Part shown: piece after piece, positions 1-6,789 of the stretch | Position numbering within the stretch: the stretch's first letter is position 1 | Layout of the letters: each line of letters starts with the position of its first letter | Assembly: GCA_031281765.1 (NCBI GenBank) | Contig: JAITEX010000109.1 | Coordinates: forward strand, 1-12,333 | Source of the DNA: Eubacteriales Family XIII. Incertae Sedis bacterium | GTDB lineage: Bacteria > Bacillota > Clostridia > Peptostreptococcales > Anaerovoracaceae | Length of the DNA stretch: 12,333 nt | Reading direction: 5' to 3' | Translations under genes and position numbers: made by a program | Notes under the pieces: model-generated | What the model saw: only the letters and a program-made list of their open reading frames with translations | Database searches by the model: none | Told to the model about the DNA's origin: nothing

Positions 1-1523
1 AAAACTTCCCGCGCAAATTTCTGGGCGCGCGGGTCGGTCAGGTCGGTCTTCAGCCACTTCGCGTTCAGCGCCGCTTCGTTCATGCCGAGCAGGCCGATAG
101 TGGAGAAATGGTTGTCGAAACTCCCGAGATAGCGCTTCGTATAGGGGTACATGCCCTCTTCAAGCAGCTTCGTAATAATGGTACGCTTGGTCTCGAGGCT
201 GCGCGCGGCAATGTCCATCATCTTGTCGAGCCGCACATAAAATTCAGCCTCGCTGCGGGATTGATAGGCAATGCGCGGCATATTGATGGTGACCACGCCG
301 ATGGACCCGGTGCTCTCGCCGCTTCCGAAGAAGCCGCCGGACTTCTTGCGCAGTTCCCGCAAATCAAGCCGCAAACGGCAGCACATGCTCCGCACGTCGC
401 CCGGCTCCATCTCGCTGTTGATATAGTTGGAGAAATAGGGCGTGCCGTATTTGGCCGTCATCTCAAACAGCAGGCGGTTGTTCTCGGTCTCGCTCCAGTC
501 AAAATCCTTCGTAATGGAATAGGTCGGTATCGGGTATTGGAAGCCGCGCCCGTTCGCGTCGCCCTCGAGCATGATTTCGATAAACGCCTTGTTTACTATG
601 TCCATCTCGGCCTGGCAATCCCCGTAGGTGAAGTCCATCTCCTTGCCGCCCACAATCGCGTTCAGCCCCGCGAGGTCATTCGGCGCCACCCAATCGAGCG
701 TAATGTTCGAGAACGGCGCTTGCGTACCCCAGCGGGACGGCGTATTGACCCCGAAGATGAAACTTTCGATGCACTTCTTCACCTGGTCATAGGAGAGATC
801 GTCCGCTTTGACAAAGGGAGCAAGGTAGGTATCGAATGAGGAGAACGCCTGCGCCCCTGCCCATTCGTTTTGCATAATACCGAGGAAGTTTACCATCTGG
901 TTGCAGAGCGTGGCGAGATGGCTGGCCGGCGCGGAGGTGATTTTGCCCGATATGCCGCCGAGCCCCTCCTGTATGAGCTGCTTCAGGCTCCAGCCGGCGC
1001 AGTAACCCGTCAACATGGACAGGTCGTGCAGGTGAATGTCCGCATTGCGATGAGCGTCGGCCACTTCCTGGTCATAGATCTCGCTCAGCCAGTAGTTCGC
1101 CGTAATGGCGCCGGAATTGCTCAGGATCAGGCCGCCCACAGAATAGGTGACTGTGGAATTTTCCTTGACGCGCCAGTCCGTCACCTTCACATAGCTGTCC
1201 ACCGTCTCCTTGAAATCCAAAATGGTGGATTTGATATTCCGCAGTTTTGAATGCTGCTGCCGGTAGAGGATATAGGCCTTCGCGACATCCGCGTACCCTG
1301 CTTTTATGAGAACAGCCTCCACGCTGTCCTGAATCTCTTCTACGGAAATGGTCCCGTCCGTAATTTTCGGCTCAAAGTCAGCCGTTACCATCAGGGACAA
1401 AAAGTCGATGGTGTCGGAATGATACTGCCGGTTTTGCGCGTCAAATGCCTTTGTGATGGCATTGGAGATTTTCTTCAAATCGAAGTCAACGGTGGCGCCG
1501 TCGCGTTTTATTACTTTATACAT
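1..1523 (-). CDS. nrdD: Anaerobic (class III) ribonucleoside-triphosphate reductase, C-terminus cut by window edge
   Basis: Oxygen-sensitive glycyl-radical enzyme that reduces ribonucleoside triphosphates to dNTPs in the cytoplasm. The open frame runs from ATG at 1523 off the left edge, giving 507 visible residues; the family is usually about 700-780. Residues 1-95 form an ATP cone (starts MYKVIKRDGATVDF), the allosteric nucleotide site. The catalytic barrel follows: C175 in GYCAGWSL and C381/C382 in RSMCCRL are the expected active-site cysteines (compare C175 and C384 of the E. coli enzyme), and N414 sits in TINMPRIAY. The zinc-binding cysteines and the radical glycine lie beyond the window and cannot be checked. 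The start is supported by GAGG eight bases upstream and by homology beginning at once; an ATG 4 bases upstream in another frame stops after three codons. The activase gene lies just upstream, and a dedicated promoter with NrdR-like boxes precedes the gene. Confidence 0.96.
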   Translation of the reverse strand, partial: MYKVIKRDGATVDFDLKKISNAITKAFDAQNRQYHSDTIDFLSLMVTADFEPKITDGTISVEEIQDSVEAVLIKAGYADVAKAYILYRQQHSKLRNIKSTILDFKETVDSYVKVTDWRVKENSTVTYSVGGLILSNSGAITANYWLSEIYDQEVADAHRNADIHLHDLSMLTGYCAGWSLKQLIQEGLGGISGKITSAPASHLATLCNQMVNFLGIMQNEWAGAQAFSSFDTYLAPFVKADDLSYDQVKKCIESFIFGVNTPSRWGTQAPFSNITLDWVAPNDLAGLNAIVGGKEMDFTYGDCQAEMDIVNKAFIEIMLEGDANGRGFQYPIPTYSITKDFDWSETENNRLLFEMTAKYGTPYFSNYINSEMEPGDVRSMCCRLRLDLRELRKKSGGFFGSGESTGSIGVVTINMPRIAYQSRSEAEFYVRLDKMMDIAARSLETKRTIITKLLEEGMYPYTKRYLGSFDNHFSTIGLLGMNEAALNAKWLKTDLTDPRAQKFAREV

Positions 1524-1558
1524 ACATGATACCTCACTTTAAAATATTGATGTATCCC

Positions 1559-1587
1559 ATAGTAGCATTCACGACCCGCCATGTCAA
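1559..1587 (-). promoter_or_regulatory. Near-consensus sigma-A-type promoter of nrdD
   Basis: On the minus strand TTGACA (1587-1582) is followed by a 17-base spacer and TACTAT (1564-1559). This is a consensus -35, ideal spacing and a good -10. The expected RNA start is near 1552, giving a leader of about 30 bases that carries the GAGG ribosome binding site. It would let nrdD be transcribed independently of the upstream TRAP-nrdG operon. Confidence 0.8.
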
Positions 1588-1595
1588 GAACAAAT

Positions 1596-1643
1596 ACACT
1601 ACATATTGAAAGAATTTCTGTGTGACAACACAATATATGCTAA
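1596..1643 (-). promoter_or_regulatory. Two NrdR-box-like sites upstream of nrdD
   Basis: Read on the minus strand, two 16-base sites (1643-1628 and 1611-1596) end in ATATATTGTGT and AATATGTAGTGT. Their right halves resemble the NrdR box (ACAC-W-ATATAT-W-GTGT); the left halves are poor. The starts are 32 bases apart, about three helical turns, which is how NrdR sites are normally paired. They lie just upstream of the -35 element; the distal one overlaps the activase stop codon. NrdR is the zinc/ATP-cone repressor of ribonucleotide reductase genes; binding here is inferred. Confidence 0.5.
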
Positions 1644-2356
1644 ATTCCGCGCAATTCGGCCGTCGGTAGTATCAGGTGGATTTTGTCGAGGAATTGTCGC
1701 ATTTCCGCGGCCGTATAGCCGTGCAGCCCGCTTTGCAAGACCTCGCCGGAATCGATGAAGCCCTGCAAATAATAGTTTTCCGCCGGCGAAATCCACCGGG
1801 CAAGGGCGACCAGATCCTCCGCGCTATGAAACTCGCGCACCACGGTGGTACGGAACTCGAAAGGAACAGCGCCGGATAGCAAAAACGCCCTGCTCTCTTC
1901 CACCGGGGCAAGGTCATAGTCCGGCGCGCCGATGGTCCGCGCGTAGTTTTCCGGCGCGTTTTTGATGTCCATGGCGACATAATCCACCGCCCCTGACCGG
2001 ACCAGCGCTTTTAATTCGTCGGGATAGCTGCCGTTTGTGTCAAGCTTCACCGGGTATCCCAGCGCCTTGACTTCGCCGATAAACGCGCCGAGCTCACGGT
2101 GCAGCAGCGGCTCCCCACCGCTGATAACCACCCCGTCGAGCAAGCCCTGCCGGGTTTCCAAAAATCCGAGGACTTCCATAGCGTCTATCGTCCGCCCCTC
2201 CCCGTCCCCGCAGACCAGCGAGGCATTATGGCAGAAGGGGCAACGGAAATTGCAACCCGGGGTAAACAGCGTACAGGCCGTTTTCCCGGGATAATCTATC
2301 AGAGTCAATTTCCTGATGCCGCCAAAAATCATGTTCATAAAATATTTTGACGGCAT
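1640..2356 (-). CDS. nrdG: Anaerobic ribonucleotide reductase activating protein, radical SAM (NrdG2 type)
   Basis: Radical SAM activase that uses a 4Fe-4S cluster to cleave S-adenosylmethionine and install the glycyl radical on NrdD. The cluster motif is C35-x3-C39-x2-C42 in CNFRCPFC. The SAM-binding GGEP follows at 80-83 (VISGGEPLLH), with KLDTNGS at 104-110 and VAMDIK at 127-132. At 238 residues it fits the TIGR02495-like group that starts FGGIRKLTLIDYPGKTA and is longer than classical NrdG. The start is uncertain. GGAGG at 2361-2357 touches the ATG at 2356, which is too close. The next in-frame ATGs (2338, 2332) lie 18-24 bases from it, although homology begins near the ATG at 2332. It follows dctM by 15 bases and probably shares its transcript. 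Another glycyl-radical activase role is possible, but nrdD next door makes the assignment strong. Confidence 0.9.
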   Translation of the reverse strand: MPSKYFMNMIFGGIRKLTLIDYPGKTACTLFTPGCNFRCPFCHNASLVCGDGEGRTIDAMEVLGFLETRQGLLDGVVISGGEPLLHRELGAFIGEVKALGYPVKLDTNGSYPDELKALVRSGAVDYVAMDIKNAPENYARTIGAPDYDLAPVEESRAFLLSGAVPFEFRTTVVREFHSAEDLVALARWISPAENYYLQGFIDSGEVLQSGLHGYTAAEMRQFLDKIHLILPTAELRGI

Positions 2357-2371
2357 CCTCCGTCGCTCCCG

Positions 2372-3685
2372 CTACATTTTGCCCGGCAAATAGGTCGCGA
2401 TTTGCGGGAAAATGATGACAAGAATCAAAGCAACAACTTGCAATCCGATGAACGGGACAACGCCTTTATATATTTCCGTTAATTTCACATCCTTCGGCAC
2501 GATGCTCTTCAGGTAGAAAAGGTTGAAGCCGAAAGGCGGCGTCAAATACGCCATTTGCAGATTCAGCATAAAGATCATCGTAAACCAGATGGGGTCGAAT
2601 CCCAGATTCATGACAATCGGCAGATACAGCGGCGCCGTCAGCATGATGATGGCATAGTCGTCCATCAGCATACCGAGGAAGAAATTGAGCAGCAACATCA
2701 GCGCGATGACCGCAATCCCGCCCCCCGGCAGATTGTAGGCGATTTCCTGTATCAGCTGGAAGGCCCCCATGTAGTTGTAGATCGTATTGAATCCGCTCGC
2801 GCCAATCAGTATCCACAGCACCATGGCCGTAAGGGTCAGAGTCCGGCTCAGCGCTTCGGTAAGGACATCCTTGGTCAATCTGCGCTTGATCAGCGTGATG
2901 AGGATCGAGCCGACAGCGCCGACAGCCGCCGCTTCAGTCGGCGTCGCCGCGCCGCTGTAAATGGAGCCGAGCACGAGCAGAATCAAAATCACGGGGCCTG
3001 CCAAAGCGTAGAGCGATTTGAATTTTTCACCCCAGGAGGCGCGCTCCTCTTTCGGCAGCGCGGGGCCGAGCTTCGGGTTCAGCGCGCAACGAGTCAGGAT
3101 ATACGCGCAATAGATGATCGAGCACAAGACGCCGGGCATCACGCCCGCTATAAAGAGCTTGCCAACCGACAATTGCCCGAATCCCGCAATCAGTATCATA
3201 GGTATGCTCGGAGGTATAATGATGCCGAGCACGCCGCCCGCGGCGATACAGCCCATTGCCAACTTGCGGTCGTAGCCTCTGCTGACCATGGACGGAAGCG
3301 CTATAAGGCCCATGGTTATTGTTGCGGGGCCGGAACCACCGCTCATGGCGCCGAAGACGGTACAGATGAGGACGGTACCGACCGCGAGCCCGCCTCTGAG
3401 GCCGCCCATCCACTTATAGAGCATGCCGTACATATCATCGGCGAGGCCCGATTTTTGAAGCATTGCCGCCATAAGCAAAAACATCGGTATGGCGATATAG
3501 GTCGTCGCCGTAATATTGCTGTAGGCGGAATTGGCTATCATAAAGAGCCCCTTGTCCCCCCAGAGCAAAAGCGTCGCTATCACGGACACGGCGCCCAAAC
3601 CAAAGGCCACCGGGATGCCCGTAAACAAAATGCCTATCATAACAACCAATAGGAGCAGAAAAAACCATGCACTCAAAATCCACAC
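2372..3685 (-). CDS. dctM: TRAP transporter large permease subunit
   Basis: Large membrane subunit of a tripartite ATP-independent periplasmic transporter, which couples a sodium or proton gradient to import of organic anions. The 437-residue protein is hydrophobic throughout, with roughly a dozen membrane segments. It shows DctM-family features: IPVAFGLG near residue 25, the MSGGSGPATITMGLIALPSM stretch near 115-135, and a C-terminal half with LLLNFFLGMLMDDYAIIMLTAPLYLP in its core. The length matches the family (about 425-440). The listed start is GTG at 3685, but AAGGGGG directly abuts it; a TTG at 3676, eight bases after that purine tract, is a better-spaced start and would remove three residues. 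The dctQ stop is 18 bases upstream and nrdG follows 15 bases downstream. The substrate cannot be read from the sequence. Confidence 0.93.
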   Translation of the reverse strand: MWILSAWFFLLLLVVMIGILFTGIPVAFGLGAVSVIATLLLWGDKGLFMIANSAYSNITATTYIAIPMFLLMAAMLQKSGLADDMYGMLYKWMGGLRGGLAVGTVLICTVFGAMSGGSGPATITMGLIALPSMVSRGYDRKLAMGCIAAGGVLGIIIPPSIPMILIAGFGQLSVGKLFIAGVMPGVLCSIIYCAYILTRCALNPKLGPALPKEERASWGEKFKSLYALAGPVILILLVLGSIYSGAATPTEAAAVGAVGSILITLIKRRLTKDVLTEALSRTLTLTAMVLWILIGASGFNTIYNYMGAFQLIQEIAYNLPGGGIAVIALMLLLNFFLGMLMDDYAIIMLTAPLYLPIVMNLGFDPIWFTMIFMLNLQMAYLTPPFGFNLFYLKSIVPKDVKLTEIYKGVVPFIGLQVVALILVIIFPQIATYLPGKM

Positions 3686-3703
3686 CCCCTTCGGCAGTTA
3701 TCA

Positions 3704-4234
3704 TTAATATTGCAAATTTTCATAACCCTGCTCCTCATTGGTAATCAGCGCGATAATATCCCGCAATACTTTGGCGATGCCTTGAAAAAGGACTAAGCCG
3801 ACGCCTACCGGGATAGCCATCTTCAGCGGATACAGCGGGGGTGCGAAGACGGTAGTGGAATGTTCCCGGATCACGAACGAAGCTAAGGCCATTCGCGTGC
3901 TCTGCCAAAGCAATATGATAATAAATATAAAGAATAGTATTGAAGTGCAGAGATCCATAATGGCGCGCGTCCTCACGCTTCGCGCCCCGTAAATCACGTC
4001 AACCTTGACGTGGCTGTCGAGAAGCATAGCGTAACCGCCGCCGAGAATGCCCATAAAGCCCAACGCGAGTTTTGCCAGGTCCAGCACCCAAATGGTCGGG
4101 TTGTTGAACACATAGCGCGCAATCACTTCATAGAAAAGCGTAAGAGCCATGTACAGCAGCAAAAACTTCACGACATTGCCGACAAAGAGATTGATCTTGT
4201 CGACGATTGAAATTATTTTTTTCATAATCTTCAT
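3704..4234 (-). CDS. dctQ: TRAP transporter small permease subunit
   Basis: Small membrane subunit that partners DctM in the TRAP translocator. It has 176 residues with four predicted membrane segments (about 15-38, 52-72, 93-112 and 135-155), the standard DctQ layout. Recognisable DctQ signatures are EVIARYVFNNPTIW at 36-49 and DSHVKVDVIYG at 73-83. The start at 4234 has GAGGGG six bases upstream; a second in-frame ATG at 4225 is less well placed. The gene lies directly behind a terminator-like hairpin that separates it from dctP, so its expression should depend on read-through. It is followed by dctM after 18 bases. Confidence 0.92.
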   Translation of the reverse strand: MKIMKKIISIVDKINLFVGNVVKFLLLYMALTLFYEVIARYVFNNPTIWVLDLAKLALGFMGILGGGYAMLLDSHVKVDVIYGARSVRTRAIMDLCTSILFFIFIIILLWQSTRMALASFVIREHSTTVFAPPLYPLKMAIPVGVGLVLFQGIAKVLRDIIALITNEEQGYENLQY

Positions 4235-4246
4235 TTGAGGCCCCTC

Positions 4247-4279
4247 AAAAAACGGTTCAGGCGGCTATGCGCCTGAACC
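4247..4279 (-). terminator. Intercistronic rho-independent terminator or attenuator between dctP and dctQ
   Basis: On the minus strand a perfect 10-bp stem (GGTTCAGGCG / CGCCTGAACC, arms 4279-4270 and 4263-4254) with a 6-base loop is followed by one G and six T (4252-4247). It begins 24 bases after the dctP stop and ends 13 bases before the dctQ start. The geometry is that of an intrinsic terminator. Because the downstream genes belong to the same transporter, partial termination to favour the binding protein is likely. Confidence 0.8.
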
Positions 4280-4302
4280 ATGTGAATCGTTATTGACGCG
4301 TA

Positions 4303-5361
4303 TCAGCCTTTTTCGTCATGCCATTTCCGGACAATGTCCAGGCCGGGCTTCGCTTCAGGATGTTCGCTTTCCACCTGCTCTGCGGTTTTCAGGCCAGCTT
4401 CCCAGAACGCCTTGATATTCTCGTCTGAGATCTTGTTTATCTTGACGCCGCTTTCGATTGCCGCCTGTTTCGCTTCTTCATCATACTTGATGTTTTCCTG
4501 CATAATAGGCGCGTAGACGTCTTTCAGCGCGGTGTTGACGGCTTCCTGCAGGTCGGCCGGCAGTTCATCCCATTTGGCCTTGTTGATAAGGAAACTGACG
4601 AAACCGCTGCCGCTGCCGGGCTGTTCCATGACGTCCGTCACGACTTCGCTCAGCTTGGCGTTTTTCAATTCAGCGAAAGTATAAATGGTTCCGTCTATCG
4701 TGCCGAGCTTCAGGCCCTGATAGATATCGCCGCCGGGCATGACTACCGGGCTGCCGCCGAGATTCTGCACAAAATAACCCCAGCTGCTGACCGCGCGGAT
4801 TTTCTTGCCCTGCAAATCGCTTGCCTGCGTTACGGGGAACGTGGTCATCAGATTGTAGGTCCCGTTTGGCACGGGCATCCCGTAATAGATCCCCTGTTTG
4901 TCATACTCGCCGCGGAGGAACTCAAGCAAACCATAATCATAGTAGGTATCGAACATATCCTGGGCGGTCTCCCAGAAGAACGGGATACCCTGCTCCGCGT
5001 AAGCGGCGGGTACAATGGCGCCTGCGTCGCCCGCCGTGGACATGGCTACGTCAAGAAGCCCTTCCTTAAGCGACTGCGGCGCCTGCTCCGGCTCGCAGAT
5101 CGCTCCCGGCTGGAAGGTCGTGATTTTTATCCTGCCGTTTGTGGCTTTCTCTATGGCGTCCACAATCATCGGCATCTGGATGTCCCACGTCTGATCTCCG
5201 GGGCCGTAACTGTTTTGGAGTTTCCACTCGTAAACCGTATCTCCGGCTCCATCCCCGCCGGAAGCGTCGCCTTCTTTTTTGTCACCGCCGCACGCCGCTA
5301 ACGCAGCAACCATAACAAATATTAATAATAAAGCAAATACCTTTAGGCTTAATTTTTTCAT
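4303..5361 (-). CDS. dctP: TRAP transporter substrate-binding lipoprotein
   Basis: Extracytoplasmic receptor that captures the substrate and delivers it to DctQM. The N-terminus has a lysine start, a hydrophobic core and the lipobox LAAC with C24 as the lipidated residue. An acidic Gly/Ser/Asp linker to about residue 43 follows, as expected for a lipoprotein anchored to the outer face of the membrane. The mature domain shows DctP-family features: ICEPEQAPQSLKEGLLDVAMS near 88-108 and DLQGKKIRA at 182-190. R189 is the arginine that in studied TRAP receptors binds the substrate carboxylate. At 352 residues the length is normal. AGAGG lies seven bases before the ATG, so the start is secure. It is the first gene of dctPQM. 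The ligand is probably an organic acid, but the sequence does not identify it. Confidence 0.93.
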   Translation of the reverse strand: MKKLSLKVFALLLIFVMVAALAACGGDKKEGDASGGDGAGDTVYEWKLQNSYGPGDQTWDIQMPMIVDAIEKATNGRIKITTFQPGAICEPEQAPQSLKEGLLDVAMSTAGDAGAIVPAAYAEQGIPFFWETAQDMFDTYYDYGLLEFLRGEYDKQGIYYGMPVPNGTYNLMTTFPVTQASDLQGKKIRAVSSWGYFVQNLGGSPVVMPGGDIYQGLKLGTIDGTIYTFAELKNAKLSEVVTDVMEQPGSGSGFVSFLINKAKWDELPADLQEAVNTALKDVYAPIMQENIKYDEEAKQAAIESGVKINKISDENIKAFWEAGLKTAEQVESEHPEAKPGLDIVRKWHDEKG

Positions 5362-5379
5362 TGCAGTACCTCTCCTCCA

Positions 5380-5398
5380 GCTTCGTGATTAACGAAGC
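5380..5398 (-). promoter_or_regulatory. Short hairpin just upstream of the dctP ribosome binding site
   Basis: A perfect 7-bp inverted repeat (GCTTCGT / ACGAAGC) with a 5-base loop ends two to three bases before the GGAGGAGAGG stretch that serves dctP. It would lie in the long 5' leader and could affect ribosome access or RNA stability. No known riboswitch is recognised. Confidence 0.4.
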
Positions 5399-5545
5399 GC
5401 TGTTTCAATGTGTTTTCTAAATTCAATTGTCTGTGAAAAAGCGGTCCCTCCTTTCGTTTGCTTTCCGAGATATCCGGCGTCTCCGTCATAACAACCCAAT
5501 AGGGTACGGGCATCCGCCGAATGCATAAACTTTTAATAGTCGGAT

Positions 5546-5573
5546 TCTATACCATATCTCACACGGCTGTCAA
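5546..5573 (-). promoter_or_regulatory. Promoter of the dctPQM operon
   Basis: On the minus strand a perfect TTGACA (5573-5568) is followed after 16 bases by TATAGA (5551-5546), or after 18 bases by TAGAAT (5549-5544). Transcription would begin near 5537, leaving a leader of about 175 bases before the dctP start. No clear terminator for the upstream aldolase gene is visible between its stop at 5613 and this promoter. Confidence 0.65.
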
Positions 5574-5612
5574 GCCTGCGTATGTTACAGACGGCCTACG
5601 GTGAGCTGAACT

Positions 5613-6650
5613 TCATCTCAGTTTTTTCAGCGCGGAAAGCAGCGCTTCAATGTTTTCGTCCGGCGTCGCCCACGTGGTCGTGAACCGTATCGACATCCTG
5701 CCCTCATCTTTTCTATGCCATTTTTCAAATAAGAAATCCTTCTCCAGTTCCGCCATCACCTGATTGTCCACAATGGGGAATACCTGATTCGCCACAGACT
5801 CGATTTCAAATTCGTAGCCAAGCTCACGGATGCCGTCCCGCAGCTTTTTCGCTTTCTCATTGGCCTGTTTCGACAATTTGTAATAGAGCCCGTTTTGAAA
5901 CAACACGCGGAACTGGATTCCGAGCACGAACCCTTTCGCGAGCATCCCCCCGCCCTGTTTCAGAATGAAGCGAAAATCTTTCTTTAAATTCTCGTTTGAT
6001 ATGACCAAAGCTTCGCCGAAAAGCAGCCCCTGTTTCGTGCCGCCGATATAGAAGGCGTCAGCCTCCGCCGCGACTTCTTTTATCCCGCAGCCTTCGCCGC
6101 CCTCAGCCGCCATCGCGTACCCGAGGCGGGCGCCGTCAACATACAGATAGAGGCCGTGCTTCACGCATGCTTCCTTGATTTCCACCAGTTCCTCCCGGGA
6201 ATAAACCGTCCCGTACTCCGTCGCCTGCGAGAGATAGACCATCTTCGGCCTCACCATATGCTCGTCCACATGGTTCGCTATCGCCTGCTCTATCTCGCCC
6301 GGCAAAAGCTTGCCGTCCGACCCCGCAAACGGAAGTATCTTATGCCCGGCAGCCTCTATCGCTCCGGTTTCATGGTTGTATATATGCGAGGTCTCCGTCG
6401 CGATGATCGCTTCATGCGGCCGGAGGAAGGCCCGGGCGGCAATCATATTTGTCTGCGTCCCTCCCGACAGCAGATACACGTCCGCTCCCGGAAGCCCCGC
6501 TTCCACCCTTATCAGGTCACACGCGCGAAGCGTCTCCTCGTCATCTCCGTACCCGGTATACCGGCGGTTTCCCGCCGCGGCGAGGGCGCCGATGACCTCC
6601 GGGTGCGCTGTGAGATTGTAGTCATTCATGAGATTGATTTTATGGTTCAT
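5613..6650 (-). CDS. Low-specificity L-threonine aldolase-like PLP enzyme
   Basis: Fold-type I PLP enzyme of the beta-eliminating lyase family (PF01212). The closest known activity is reversible cleavage of L-threonine or allo-threonine to glycine and acetaldehyde in the cytoplasm. K206 in YIGGTKQG is the expected Schiff-base lysine and D172 in VDGARLG the cofactor-pyridine aspartate. H89/H93 in SHIYNHETGAIEA match the His-rich PLP-stacking segment, and LSGGTQTNM at 61-69 matches the phosphate-binding loop. At 345 residues it has family length. It differs from the classical group, which begins with a FRSDTVT-like segment and has GGTKNG at the lysine; here these are NLMNDYNL and GGTKQG. The substrate may therefore not be threonine. 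AGAGG lies eight bases before the ATG. The gene looks monocistronic, with its own extended -10 promoter. Confidence 0.82.
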   Translation of the reverse strand: MNHKINLMNDYNLTAHPEVIGALAAAGNRRYTGYGDDEETLRACDLIRVEAGLPGADVYLLSGGTQTNMIAARAFLRPHEAIIATETSHIYNHETGAIEAAGHKILPFAGSDGKLLPGEIEQAIANHVDEHMVRPKMVYLSQATEYGTVYSREELVEIKEACVKHGLYLYVDGARLGYAMAAEGGEGCGIKEVAAEADAFYIGGTKQGLLFGEALVISNENLKKDFRFILKQGGGMLAKGFVLGIQFRVLFQNGLYYKLSKQANEKAKKLRDGIRELGYEFEIESVANQVFPIVDNQVMAELEKDFLFEKWHRKDEGRMSIRFTTTWATPDENIEALLSALKKLR

Positions 6651-6678
6651 ACCTAATACCTCTTTCCTTAAGCCCTTA

Positions 6679-6694
6679 ACGCAAACTATTGCGT
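6679..6694 (-). promoter_or_regulatory. Operator-like inverted repeat in the aldolase leader
   Basis: ACGCAA and TTGCGT are perfect inverted 6-base arms around a 4-base centre. They lie just downstream of the predicted -10 element, covering roughly the first transcribed bases. The position suits a repressor site; a small RNA hairpin is the alternative. No regulator is encoded nearby. Confidence 0.4.
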
Positions 6695-6704
6695 AATCGT
6701 ATTC

Positions 6705-6713
6705 AGTATATCA
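6705..6713 (-). promoter_or_regulatory. Extended -10 promoter of the aldolase gene
   Basis: The minus strand carries TGATATACT: a TG at 6713-6712, one base, then TATACT at 6710-6705. No good -35 hexamer is seen at 16-18 bases, which is usual for extended -10 promoters. Transcription would start near 6698, about 48 bases before the ATG. Confidence 0.55.
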
Positions 6714-6789
6714 TAAAATATCACAAATGAAAGCAAAAAACTTGACACGCGTCAGTTATGCAAATCAGCACAAACCACGCTACAAATAC

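Noticed and set aside
108..1529. Three plus-strand open frames at the left end of the window
   Set aside because: All lie opposite nrdD, whose minus-strand reading gives a full family match including both active-site cysteine regions.
5358..5426. Possible 22-residue leader peptide starting at TTG and overlapping the dctP start as ATGA
   Set aside because: The TTG lacks a ribosome binding site at proper distance; the nearest purine-rich stretch is 19 bases away. The frame is more simply the dctP leader and its own ribosome binding site.
5588..5612. Inverted TGAG/CTCA segments after the aldolase stop as a terminator
   Set aside because: The arms leave essentially no loop, contain a mismatch and lack a T-run.
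6735..6754. Weak terminator-like stem TGAC-GCGT-GTCA followed by six T on the minus strand after the ATPase gene
   Set aside because: The stem is only four base pairs and unlikely to terminate alone, though no better terminator for the ATPase gene was seen.
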